From Thiobacillus sp. 63-78 (GTDB lineage: Bacteria > Pseudomonadota > Gammaproteobacteria > Burkholderiales > Thiobacillaceae), in contig MKWM01000019.1 in the NCBI GenBank assembly GCA_001899765.1, forward strand, positions 138,538 to 202,537: a stretch of DNA of 64,000 nt. Reading direction: 5' to 3'. Shown here one piece after another: positions 17,669 through 25,237 of this stretch. A model generated the notes under the pieces. It did not search any database. It was not told the origin of the DNA and was given only the letters and a program-made list of their open reading frames with translations. Position 1 is the first letter of the stretch. Every line of letters starts with the position of its first letter. A program made the translations under genes and the position numbers.

Positions 17669-18094
17669 TCAAACGCTTTTGAGACGCTTCCCGACTTCCT
17701 CCAGACGGCTGGCCAGTTCCGCTTCGTCAATCAAGCCCCGCTTGATCAGCGAATGCGCCAGCGCCAGAAGCTGCCGCTCGGGAAAAGGCACGTCTTCATA
17801 AAGCGTTTCAGACAACTCATCCTCTTCAGCCCGGCGCTCGAGCGAAGGCAGCGCGCAAGAGCCCGCCTCGACCTGATCGTATGGCTTGACGCACGAGTCG
17901 CCGGCGAGCATGTCGCACGTCGCCTCCAGGTCGATTTTCCAGGGCGGATCGGGATTCGTGACGCCATATTGCGCCGCCAGATCCTCCCAAACCCGTCCAT
18001 GACTGCGAACGCTCTCAAGCACCTCGATCTCGGTCAGGTCGATGCCGGTCCAGCGTCTTGCCGAGCCGGCAGCCCCTTCTTCAACTATGGCCAT
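17669..18094 (-). CDS. thiocyanate hydrolase activator, P15K type
   Basis: 141 residues related to nitrile-hydratase activators and to the P15K protein of T. thioparus. Such proteins are needed to load cobalt and mature the hydrolase. The N-terminal third resembles the activator domain (FEDLAAQYG type, here VWEDLAAQYGV) and the C-terminal half is a helical segment (ELASRLEEVGKRL). Cysteines at about 60 and 67 (TCDMLAGDSC) could take part in metal transfer. Its position directly after scnC supports the call. Known from the family: co-expression is required for activity. Confidence 0.8.
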   Translation of the reverse strand: MAIVEEGAAGSARRWTGIDLTEIEVLESVRSHGRVWEDLAAQYGVTNPDPPWKIDLEATCDMLAGDSCVKPYDQVEAGSCALPSLERRAEEDELSETLYEDVPFPERQLLALAHSLIKRGLIDEAELASRLEEVGKRLKSV

Positions 18095-18126
18095 GATTGA
18101 CTCCTTAGGCTAATCTGCGTCAGTAC

Positions 18127-18873
18127 TCAGTGGTCGTGATGAACCGGACGAATCGCCTTGATTTTCGGACGCTTGGTGTTCGAGGTAATGCCGGGTTTCG
18201 GCACCGCGACGCCAATCAGGCAATCCCGCGTCACGATCTCGGCCAGTTGATCCTCGGTCCAGCCCTCCGTGCCCTCGGGACGGGTCGGCATGACGATGTA
18301 GCGGGTCTTCTGGTTGGAATCCGCCACACGGACCTGAACTTCCGCCGGCAGTTGCAGGCCGAACTCGGCGAGCACCTGACGCGGCCAGCGCACCAGGCGA
18401 CGCCGGTAATTGGGCGTGCGATACCACTCGGGCGACTGCCCCAGAATCGGGCGGGGATAGCACGAGCACAGGGTGCACACCACGACATGCTTCAACGTGG
18501 GCGTATCCGCCAGAACGCGCAGGTTGCAGTAATCGCTGGGGGTGCCGAACTGGGTGGGCGGGCTGGTGACCCAGTTGACGCCCACTGCCTTGCTGGCCTC
18601 GACGCCATCTTCAATACAAAGCTTCTTGTACTCGGGATCCAGCCAGGCCTTGGCAACCAGGCGCGCCGCGGGCAGCGGGCCAAGGGTATGCACGTATTCC
18701 TTCCAGACGCGGTGGTCTTCAGCGGAAAAAAGTCCCTTTTCGATGGCCAGTTCGCGCACCGCCATCTCGAGAATTTCAAAATCACTGACTTCATCAACCA
18801 TCGGAGCCGGCTTGTGGCCGTGGCCGTGGTCATGGTCGTGGTCATGGTCGTGGTCATGGTCGTGATCAGACAT
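18127..18873 (-). CDS. scnC: thiocyanate hydrolase gamma (catalytic) subunit
   Basis: 248 residues, homologous to nitrile-hydratase alpha. The metal-binding claw is CTLCSC at residues 133-138, with threonine in second place, the form found in cobalt enzymes rather than the serine form of iron enzymes. In the T. thioparus enzyme the corresponding cysteines are oxidised to sulfinate and sulfenate and hold a non-corrin Co(III). The reaction is thiocyanate plus water to carbonyl sulfide and ammonia in the cytoplasm. The first 20 residues are a His-Asp repeat. It is third in the operon after scnB and scnA. Confidence 0.95.
   Translation of the reverse strand: MSDHDHDHDHDHDHDHGHGHKPAPMVDEVSDFEILEMAVRELAIEKGLFSAEDHRVWKEYVHTLGPLPAARLVAKAWLDPEYKKLCIEDGVEASKAVGVNWVTSPPTQFGTPSDYCNLRVLADTPTLKHVVVCTLCSCYPRPILGQSPEWYRTPNYRRRLVRWPRQVLAEFGLQLPAEVQVRVADSNQKTRYIVMPTRPEGTEGWTEDQLAEIVTRDCLIGVAVPKPGITSNTKRPKIKAIRPVHHDH
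18813..18867. repeat. 12-base tandem repeat coding the His-Asp tract of ScnC
   Basis: Near-perfect copies of a 12-base unit (GACCATGACCAC on the coding strand) encode alternating His and Asp at ScnC residues 3-20. Such repeats change length by slippage, so strains should differ here. Alternating His/Asp suits metal-ion binding. Confidence 0.85.
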
Positions 18874-18911
18874 GTGTATTTCCTCTAGTCAATAAATGTC
18901 CGCGAGCCGAT

Positions 18912-19283
18912 TCAAGCCGACTCAAGATAGCGTTCCGGAACCTCGGTCTCCAGCGTGTCGTTGCTGAAGGTATCGCTGTACTCGGGCCAAAGTTCCTTCT
19001 GCGCAAACACGATGCTGTAGAACCACTCCGGATGGTCCACGTTGCCAAAGGCCTCGTCTTCGGCCGCGGGGCTCTCATACACCAGCTTGACGACAGTGCC
19101 CGTCGCGCCTCGCGTATAGGTCATGGTGCGGGTGTAAAACAGATCGGGCAGATCCTTGATGCGCACGCGATCGCCTTCCTTGAACTTGGCCGGACCGGCC
19201 TTGCCGCTGAAGCACTGGGGGTCGCCAATGCCCGTGGCCATCTTGGCATGATGGGTTCTGTCGTAAACAGGTTTGGTACTCAT
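18912..19283 (-). CDS. scnA: thiocyanate hydrolase alpha subunit
   Basis: 123 residues, close to the 126 of the T. thioparus subunit and homologous to the C-terminal SH3-like half of nitrile-hydratase beta (FKEGDRVRIKDLPDLFY... YTRGATGTVVKLVYESPAAEDEAFG). It holds no metal itself but completes the active-site pocket. The ATG at 19283 has a GAGGTG ribosome-binding site. It is 22 bases after scnB and 38 bases before scnC. Confidence 0.93.
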   Translation of the reverse strand: MSTKPVYDRTHHAKMATGIGDPQCFSGKAGPAKFKEGDRVRIKDLPDLFYTRTMTYTRGATGTVVKLVYESPAAEDEAFGNVDHPEWFYSIVFAQKELWPEYSDTFSNDTLETEVPERYLESA

Positions 19284-19305
19284 ATCATCTTCACCTCTGG
19301 AAAAT

Positions 19306-19779
19306 TTACTTGGCCTGGGGCGTGACGTATTCACCCAGTTTGTGTTCGGCCTTGGCACGTTTTTTCAGCTCGTCGATCTTGTTGACGAGTTCCGTGAGCG
19401 TGACGTACTGCTTGTCAACCAGGATGCGGGCCGCGGTCAGCAACCACCGGCCGTAATAGGGCAGCCCCAGATACTGCGTCTGGCCGACATCCACGTTCTG
19501 CTTGCGGCGGCGCTCCTCGGCAGTCCATACCCCGCGCCAGGCGAGGCACTCGCAGGTCGCGAAGGTATTCAATTCCCAGATTTCCTCTTCCTTCTCGGCC
19601 CACACGATCGGAACATCCGCCTCGCCGCCGACGTCGTGCGACGCGCGGGTATACGCGCGATACAGCGTATGATCGATCAGGTCGGGCGAAGGCGCATGTG
19701 TCTGCTTGTGCAGCGCTGGCTGCATGTAGCCGACCGTCTCGAGATGCCGGTGTACCTCATTTCTGGTAGACGATGACAT
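19306..19779 (-). CDS. scnB: thiocyanate hydrolase beta subunit
   Basis: 157 residues, the same length as the T. thioparus subunit. It corresponds to the N-terminal half of nitrile-hydratase beta and carries HDVGGEADVPIVWAEKEEEIWEL and TCECLAWRGVWTAEERRRKQN. The ATG at 19779 is preceded by an AAAGGAG ribosome-binding site. It is the first gene of the long operon ending at the DUF1641 gene. A LysR-type operator (19971-20018) lies 191 bases upstream, so the whole operon is probably induced through it. Confidence 0.93.
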   Translation of the reverse strand: MSSSTRNEVHRHLETVGYMQPALHKQTHAPSPDLIDHTLYRAYTRASHDVGGEADVPIVWAEKEEEIWELNTFATCECLAWRGVWTAEERRRKQNVDVGQTQYLGLPYYGRWLLTAARILVDKQYVTLTELVNKIDELKKRAKAEHKLGEYVTPQAK

Positions 19780-20378
19780 TGTGTTGACTCCTTTGTGGAT
19801 TACGAACAAGTCGGCCGTCACGCGGGATACGATTGCCTGACTTCCGTGCCAGCCCGACTTCTGCAAATTACCCGTTCAAGAAACCGGCCCTTTCCGGTGA
19901 CACCATCGCTTCACGTCGTGGTGAATCCCAGTACCGATCTCTGATGCTGCATCATGCGTCATCCGCGTAATTGCTTCCAAGTCTTAATTCCGATGGCTCC
20001 CATAGGGTTTTGCTATGGGGCTGAAACACGCTTGCAGGCTGGCTTTGCGGCGTGTGACAAGGGGGAGATCACATGACGGCCAAGATTCAAGGCCGCGCGT
20101 TTCGAGCATTCCAGGGTGTGCGACGGATCCACCGCTCCAAACCCTTCAGCGTACGGGCCGGATCGTCACGAGCGCTGCGGCTCTATGGACACCCTGCGTG
20201 GATTTCGTTTGTCGCGTGAATCGGATGCGGGCCATGCGCCTTCCGGTCTCTGAAGGAAGGGTTACGCGTGGCGAGAAGACCGTTCATTCGACGCGCGCGT
20301 CATCCCGGCCTGCCGCGCGTGCCCGCCCGGCAATCCCATGCGGAGAACGTGCCGGGTCGATCCGCCGGATGGCGCTGG
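19780..20378. other. scn promoter region and downstream region of the TPP gene
   Basis: 599 bases without a convincing gene. It holds the 48-base LysR-type operator at 19971-20018, a 13-base palindrome (TGATGC-T-GCATCA) at 19942-19954 and the leader of scnB. The part from 20020 to 20378 lies behind the TPP-enzyme gene; reading frames here lack a good ribosome-binding site and family resemblance. No clear terminator for the TPP gene was seen. Confidence 0.6.
19971..20018 (-). promoter_or_regulatory. LysR-type operator, site 1 (scn operon)
   Basis: In the direction of transcription it begins with a dyad CCATAG-N7-CTATGG and ends with the shared core ATCGGAATTAAGAC. It aligns without gaps with three other sites in the window (40 of 48 bases identical to site 2). 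It faces scnB, 191 bases from its ATG. The dyad-plus-second-box layout is typical for LysR activators. Confidence 0.8.
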
Positions 20379-22154
20379 CTAACGATCGGTTTTTCTGTCG
20401 AATGAAGCGGGAGGCGTGCCCGCGCGGCTCCCTTGCCCCGCCATGACCGCCACGGGCGCCACCGCGGCCTGATCGATCACGACATCGATCACGGCCGGCC
20501 GGTTCGCATCGATCGCTTCCCTGATCGCCTTGCCGATATCGCGCGGATCCGTCACACGAACGCCCCAGGCGCCCATCTCGCGGGCCATGGCGGCGAAATT
20601 CGTGTCTCCGAACTCCGACAGCTTGTCCAGATTGGGGGAGCCCGGCCAGACGCTCCGCAGCAGATGGGTCTGAAAAGCCATGGCCTGATTGTTCAAGACC
20701 ACCGTGATCAGATTGATCTCGTTGCGCACCGCCGTCTCGATCTCGGCCAGATGGTAGAAAAACCCGCCGTCGCCCGTAAACGCCACCACGGTCCGTTCGG
20801 GCGCCGCCGCCTTGGCGCCCATGGCCGCCGGAAACGCCCAGCCGAGGCTCCCTTCGCAGTGCAGAAAATTCCTGCCCGCGGGAAGATCCATGAAAACCCC
20901 CGCCCAGGTGCCGACATACCCGGTGTCCGCGACGAACAGCGTATTCCGCGGACAGGCGTTCACCAGTTCGTCCGCCAGTTGTTCCGGCCGGATCGGGATC
21001 CTGTTTCCGTGCATGTGCGCATGTTCGCCCGCACGCCACGCCTGCAGATCCTGTTGCGCCTGCCGCACCCACTCGCCTGGCCCACTTCGCTTCGTCACGC
21101 CTGCCGCGTCCAGCAACTGCCGCAAGACGGTGCGCGCATCGCCGATCAGCGGCAGGACGTTCGGATAGTTCGCGCCGGGCTGCGCCGGATTGATGTCGAT
21201 GTGGATCACGCGAACGCCCGGCTTCGGCAGCCGCCTCATATTCGTCGTGGCGCCGCCCTGGTGCCCTCCCACGTAGAGCACCAGATCCGCTTCGGCGATC
21301 ACCGCGTCGGTGGGGGGGCGCCGGTAGGTGCCGGTGACGCCGAGCGCCAGCGGATGGCGTTCATCGATACTACCCTTGCCGTTCAAGGTGGTGGTGACCG
21401 GCAATCCCAGTTGCTCGGCCAGCGCCGTCACTTCCTCCCAGGCGCCGGACACGACCGTGCCGCGGCCGCAGACCATGACCGGGCGCGCCGCGCGCCGGAT
21501 CTCCAGCAGGGCCTGCCCGACCAGTTCGTCGTCCGCTCGCGGACGGAATGCCGGATAGGAAAAATAACGCGGGTCGAGATAGCGGAAATCAAACTCCGCC
21601 TCCGCATCCTCCAGCGCGCCATCCAGGTACAGATGGACCGGCCGCGGCGCCCCGGTCGTCATTTCCCGGTAGGCCTTGCCGAAAAACTCCGCCATCCGGT
21701 CGATCGATCTCACTTCCGCGTCGTATTTGGTCACCGGGCGGAAATCCACATAGGCTTCCTGATACGAATTGCCCTGGTAGCGCGAACCCGGCAGCACGGG
21801 CGTCACCGCGAGCAGCGGGGTATGGCTCTGCCAGGCATCCGCGAGGCCGGCATACAGATTGGTGGCGCCGGGCCCGCCTTGCACGATCACCATCGTTGGC
21901 CTGCCCGAAGCCTGGGCATAGCCGTCGGCCATGTAAGCCGCGGCCTTTTCCGAGTGGCACAACACGCGCTTGACCGGATCCTTCGCCAGCTCGACGAGCG
22001 TGGGGTACAGGAAGGTCGGAACGAAAAACACCGCCTTGACTCCCGAGCGCCGCACCAGCTCCGCCAGGAACTGCTGGCCCTTCATTCTCTGCGGGCACTC
22101 AGCCACCGCTTCGTCCACGGAAGACTCATGCTGATCCATTGCTGCAAGGTTCAT
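20379..22154 (-). CDS. thiamine-diphosphate-dependent enzyme, acetolactate-synthase family
   Basis: 591 residues with three domains: the N-terminal Pyr domain with the catalytic glutamate (CHSEKAAAYMADGYA, about residue 68), a central domain, and the C-terminal PP domain with the TPP/Mg motif (GDGGFFYHLAEIE... LNN, about 470-500). The family includes acetolactate synthase, glyoxylate carboligase, benzoylformate decarboxylase and oxalyl-CoA decarboxylase; I cannot place the substrate. It is the last gene of a cluster with a DGC protein and thiocyanate-hydrolase-like ScnA/ScnB, which is unexpected for this family. Confidence 0.8.
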   Translation of the reverse strand: MNLAAMDQHESSVDEAVAECPQRMKGQQFLAELVRRSGVKAVFFVPTFLYPTLVELAKDPVKRVLCHSEKAAAYMADGYAQASGRPTMVIVQGGPGATNLYAGLADAWQSHTPLLAVTPVLPGSRYQGNSYQEAYVDFRPVTKYDAEVRSIDRMAEFFGKAYREMTTGAPRPVHLYLDGALEDAEAEFDFRYLDPRYFSYPAFRPRADDELVGQALLEIRRAARPVMVCGRGTVVSGAWEEVTALAEQLGLPVTTTLNGKGSIDERHPLALGVTGTYRRPPTDAVIAEADLVLYVGGHQGGATTNMRRLPKPGVRVIHIDINPAQPGANYPNVLPLIGDARTVLRQLLDAAGVTKRSGPGEWVRQAQQDLQAWRAGEHAHMHGNRIPIRPEQLADELVNACPRNTLFVADTGYVGTWAGVFMDLPAGRNFLHCEGSLGWAFPAAMGAKAAAPERTVVAFTGDGGFFYHLAEIETAVRNEINLITVVLNNQAMAFQTHLLRSVWPGSPNLDKLSEFGDTNFAAMAREMGAWGVRVTDPRDIGKAIREAIDANRPAVIDVVIDQAAVAPVAVMAGQGSRAGTPPASFDRKTDR

Positions 22155-22218
22155 CGGTTTCTCCTTGATCGTCTCGTCGTCCCGGTCCGGATGCCCGCCT
22201 CGGGCATGGCCGCCCGCG

Positions 22219-22656
22219 TCAATCGCGATGGCCGCAGGTCACTTCGCCGCCGTCCGCCGCCGCCGTCGGCGGGCTGTCGCCATCCGGGCGAATCTCGCGC
22301 GCCAGCGCGACGACCTGCGGATAGAGGCGCTCCATATCGACATCCGCGGGATCCTGGCCGTAACGCTTTTTCACCCCCTGCTCGTGCAGTTGCAGGTAGC
22401 GGGCGGGCGCCACGCCGTGGCGTTTCAGACTCTCCCTGACGCAGCCCAGCGGACAGCCGTCGAGTGCGAGGATCGGCCGGCCGGACGTGGCCTGACGGAC
22501 GAAGCGCGGGATGTCGGCCCCGACACCGGCGATGCAGGACATCTGCGCCTCGCCGTCATGATCGAGACACAGGGCCAGCCTGTTGGCGGTTTGAGCCGCG
22601 CTGGAGCAGCCCGAGCAGCTGTACACCAGCGGAAGATGGTTGCTTGGTCGAGCCAT
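22219..22656 (-). CDS. DGC-type cysteine-rich (putative zinc-binding) protein
   Basis: 145 residues. Cysteine motifs are VYSCSGCSSAAQ near residue 15, MSCIAGVGAD near 40 and LDGCPLGCVRESL near 70, the last containing the Asp-Gly-Cys triplet that names the family. Such proteins are thought to bind zinc or another metal; function is unknown. The ATG at 22656 has AGGAGG four bases upstream. It lies between the ScnA-like gene and the TPP-enzyme gene and may supply metal or sulfur. Confidence 0.7.
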   Translation of the reverse strand: MARPSNHLPLVYSCSGCSSAAQTANRLALCLDHDGEAQMSCIAGVGADIPRFVRQATSGRPILALDGCPLGCVRESLKRHGVAPARYLQLHEQGVKKRYGQDPADVDMERLYPQVVALAREIRPDGDSPPTAAADGGEVTCGHRD

Positions 22657-22725
22657 GACCCCTCCTGGAACACACACCGGTCAGTTGTCAGCGGGCGTGG
22701 ATCGCGTTCGCGTCGCCACGCCGAC

Positions 22726-23166
22726 CTATGCCGGCTCCAGCCAGCGTTCGGGCATCTCAGCCTGTACCGTGTCTTCGGGATGGGTATCCGGGTCATCGGC
22801 CCCCCATAGATCCACATGCCGGAAACTCACCAGATAAAACCATTCCGCCTGATCGATACGGCCCCAGGCCTCGTCTTCCGGGGTGGGACTTTCGTACACG
22901 ACGGAGACGACCGTCCCCGCTACCCCGCGGGTATAGCCCGGGGTCTGGTTATAAAAAACATCCGGCAGATCCTTGACCCGCAGCTGATCGCCTGCCTTGA
23001 ACCTGGGTGGGCCACCTGCCTTTCCCTTGTAACACTGCGGATCGCCCACACCTTCGGCGATTTCAGCGATCCGCAGACGATCGTACAGGGGCGAGTCGGT
23101 CGCTTTGCCCTGGCACTCATGGGCGCCTGACCCCATGGCCAATCCGGCATCGTCATTTCTGTTCAT
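22726..23166 (-). CDS. paralogue of thiocyanate hydrolase alpha subunit (ScnA-like)
   Basis: 146 residues, longer than ScnA by about 20 at the N-terminus. The shared core is unmistakable: GDPQCYKGKAG, FKAGDQLRVKDLPDVFY, YTRGVAGTVVSVVYESPTPEDEAWG and the MPERWLEPA end. It is divergent enough from ScnA not to be a recent duplicate. It overlaps the ScnB-like gene by 14 bases. No ScnC-like gene is in this cluster, so it must pair with the ScnC from 18127-18873, with an unlinked one, or act without it. Confidence 0.85.
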   Translation of the reverse strand: MNRNDDAGLAMGSGAHECQGKATDSPLYDRLRIAEIAEGVGDPQCYKGKAGGPPRFKAGDQLRVKDLPDVFYNQTPGYTRGVAGTVVSVVYESPTPEDEAWGRIDQAEWFYLVSFRHVDLWGADDPDTHPEDTVQAEMPERWLEPA

Positions 23167-23578
23167 AGCGTTTTTTCACCTCATCAATCTTGTTGGTCAG
23201 TTCCGCCAGCGAGACGAGCCGCTTGTCGACCATGGCCCGCGTGGCGGAAAGCAGGAATCTCCCGGCGTAGGGCAGGGCAAAGTATTGCTTGTCGCCCAGG
23301 TCGACGACCCGGCGAAGCTTTTCCGTATGGTTCCAGATGCCGCGCCATGCCAGACATTCGCAGGTCACCATGGTGTCCTTCTCCCAGGCCATCGGCTCTC
23401 TTTCCTGCAACTGGATCGGGCCGCCTTCTTCGCCGCCGAGGTCATGGGCCGTTCGCATGAACTCCTTGAACGTGCCGCCGAATAATTCCGGATTGGGGAA
23501 TTCCCTGTCGTCGATATGTTCTGAAGCGGTCGAATTCGTGGCAGCCCCCGGCTGCCGGAAGGGCTTATGCGTGGTCAT
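23153..23578 (-). CDS. paralogue of thiocyanate hydrolase beta subunit (ScnB-like)
   Basis: 141 residues. Segments shared with ScnB are AHDLGGEEGGPIQLQERE, TCECLAWRGIW, YAGRFLLSATRAMVDKRLVSLAELTNKIDEVKKR. The N-terminus and the charge pattern after the TCECLAWRG box (NHTEKLRRVV instead of TAEERRRKQN) differ. ATG 23578 has GGAGGG seven bases upstream, and the start lies inside a short upstream reading frame. It opens the scnAB-like/DGC/TPP cluster, headed by LysR-type operator site 2. Confidence 0.85.
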   Translation of the reverse strand: MTTHKPFRQPGAATNSTASEHIDDREFPNPELFGGTFKEFMRTAHDLGGEEGGPIQLQEREPMAWEKDTMVTCECLAWRGIWNHTEKLRRVVDLGDKQYFALPYAGRFLLSATRAMVDKRLVSLAELTNKIDEVKKRYEQK

Positions 23579-23732
23579 GAGCGCGCCCTCCCTGCCGGAT
23601 GGATTTCAGCCGGAACCCCTGAATACACGCTGCGTGCCCGCGCCTGGATACCGTTTCCGGCATGAGAACAGGCGTCGCGTCGCCCGCCCGGTCACCGTTT
23701 TCAGCATTTTCCTGTCTGCTCAATGCAATCAT
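23565..23732 (-). CDS. possible 55-residue leader or small protein
   Basis: A short reading frame (MIALSRQENAENGD start) with a strong AAGGAG ribosome-binding site six bases before its ATG at 23732, ending 14 bases inside the ScnB-like gene. That arrangement is typical for translational coupling. The sequence is not recognised and has a single cysteine. It could be a real small protein, a coupling leader or chance. Confidence 0.35.
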   Translation of the reverse strand: MIALSRQENAENGDRAGDATPVLMPETVSRRGHAACIQGFRLKSIRQGGRAHDHA

Positions 23733-24173
23733 TCCGCTCTCCTTGTTCCACGCCATCAACGATCGTGACGAACCTGACGGATCGTCCTGCTGCCGGAGGC
23801 CTGACGTTCAAGGCCATCCGGACCCCACGCTCCACCGGGCGGCCTTCCGTCCGCTATCCACCTCTGTATTTCGAGGGCCCGACATTGCCCGCCCCTCGAT
23901 CATCGTCACCGGCACACAGCCCTCGACATACAATTTATTAACATCTTCATATCCTTTTTAAGACGCAACCCCGCGCGCACGCCGCATCTCGCCATGGGTC
24001 ACCAACAAGTCGGTTTGACCATTGAGCCGGCCACGCCGATGCCATTTGACTATGCACCCGCGCAATCATTGTTTCAAAGTCTTAATTCCGATGATCCCCA
24101 TCGGATTTTGCTATAGCGCCCCACTTCTTCCGAATGATCCCTGCATCTCCCGCCGGTCGATGATACGAACGGA
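23733..24173. other. long leader of the scnAB-like cluster
   Basis: 441 bases that hold LysR-type operator site 2 (24069-24116) and about 335 bases between it and the first possible start codon, much longer than the 191-195 bases at the other three sites. A local AT-rich patch lies near 23930-23965, with an AAAAAGGAT and a 13-codon frame on the minus strand. No clear structured RNA was recognised. Confidence 0.5.
24069..24116 (-). promoter_or_regulatory. LysR-type operator, site 2 (scnAB-like cluster)
   Basis: Aligns over 48 bases with site 1 and has the core ATCGGAATTAAGAC unchanged. It also contains a perfect dyad TCCGAT-N7-ATCGGA. It faces the ScnB-like gene. Confidence 0.78.
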
Positions 24174-24995
24174 TCAGAGGCGACGCGCCATATACGTGTA
24201 GTAATTGCACGCGGCGAAGAAGGTTCCGTTCTCCATCGCCCGACGCTGCGCGTCGTGCCAGGCTTCCAGCGCGTCCCCGGGCACCAGCCCCGCCTTCCTG
24301 ACATAGGGCACATAGGTTTCCGCAAACGATTTGAAATAGCTGGCGTGCCCGATTTCAATCACCGCATCGCCCCACGCGTCGGCCAGCTTCAGACCCAATT
24401 CGGGCAGAATCCGCGGCAGATCGCGCATGATCCGCGGATTGTTGAAGGTGACGTTCGTCAGCGCTTCGTCGACGCGGCGGCCGAGGTCATGGTCGGGATA
24501 GGCATAGGTCAGGGAAGCGTAGTCCCCATCAAAAACGACCACCGTCCCGCCTGGACGGACAAGCCGCGCCATCTCGCCCAGCACGGCGAGCGGCGCGGTG
24601 ACATGGCTGATCAGCGTATGGGCGATCACGACATCGAAGCTTGCGGCGGGAAGATCGACGCCATGCGCATCGCCGACCCGGAAAGCAATCCGGCTGTCGA
24701 CACGTTCATCCCGGGCGAACCCGTTTGCGGCATCGATGAAAGAACCGCATTGGTCCACGCCCAACGCCTGACCGGTGAAATCGTCCCGCCGCGCGAGCGT
24801 CCGCAGTACGACGCCCGTGCCGCAGCCCACCTCCAGGACCCGGGCCAGCGGAGGCAAGGCCAGCCGTGCCACATATTTGTCGAGCAAGCGCGTAAAGACG
24901 TCGTCGCGCGCGCGGCTTTCGAGCCGTGCGGCAAGGCGCTCACGCGCAGGCTCATCGAGTTCGTTGACAAAACGGTGGGGATCACGCGCAACCAT
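24174..24995 (-). CDS. class I SAM-dependent methyltransferase
   Basis: 273 residues with the SAM-binding motif I (VLEVGCGTGVVL, about residues 53-64), motif II acidic residue (ALGVDQC) and motif IV (FDVVIAHTLIS). It is a UbiE/COQ5-like small-molecule methyltransferase by overall layout; the acceptor is unknown. It is transcribed in the same direction as cynS but is separated from it by a good terminator, so it is probably its own unit. A sulfur-compound acceptor would fit the neighbourhood but nothing shows it. Confidence 0.75.
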   Translation of the reverse strand: MVARDPHRFVNELDEPARERLAARLESRARDDVFTRLLDKYVARLALPPLARVLEVGCGTGVVLRTLARRDDFTGQALGVDQCGSFIDAANGFARDERVDSRIAFRVGDAHGVDLPAASFDVVIAHTLISHVTAPLAVLGEMARLVRPGGTVVVFDGDYASLTYAYPDHDLGRRVDEALTNVTFNNPRIMRDLPRILPELGLKLADAWGDAVIEIGHASYFKSFAETYVPYVRKAGLVPGDALEAWHDAQRRAMENGTFFAACNYYTYMARRL

Positions 24996-25073
24996 GCATC
25001 ACCTCATTTCCAGACCCGAGCCGATCGTGCAGCGATCCGCGTCCGCCATGAAATGGCTACGCGGCTCGCCCGG

Positions 25074-25102
25074 AAAAAAAAGCCGCCTCGCGAAGAGGCG
25101 GC
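25074..25102 (-). terminator. intrinsic terminator downstream of cynS
   Basis: Perfect 8-base stem (25082-25089 with 25095-25102), loop GCGAA, followed on the minus strand by eight Us. Lies 136 bases after the cynS stop codon. Confidence 0.9.
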
Positions 25103-25237
25103 AACCCTAGGACATCCGGCACAGGAGGAGTAGATACCGGATTGAGGAGCCCTAACACTTGTGTTCAATAAATCGCCGATTCCGCGATCATTCCAGCCCC
25201 GCAACACTCGCTTGCCCCGAGCATCGTCACGGGTGCC

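Noticed and set aside
19780-20018. Conserved riboswitch in the 190-base leaders of scn, the cobalt permease and the GlcF-like gene
   Set aside because: The three leaders share length but no convincing sequence or structure similarity by eye beyond the operator.
20015-20446. 143-residue plus-strand frame behind the TPP gene
   Set aside because: No ribosome-binding site and no family resemblance; arginine- and alanine-rich composition as in other chance frames; overlaps the operator site and the TPP gene end.
20379-22154. Calling the TPP enzyme acetolactate synthase for branched-chain amino acids
   Set aside because: No small regulatory subunit or other ilv gene nearby, and its neighbours are thiocyanate-hydrolase-like; substrate cannot be inferred from the fold.
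22726-23578. Treating the second ScnA/ScnB pair as nitrile hydratase beta halves
   Set aside because: No nitrile-hydratase alpha gene or amidase is near, and the sequences are much closer to ScnA/ScnB than to nitrile-hydratase beta.
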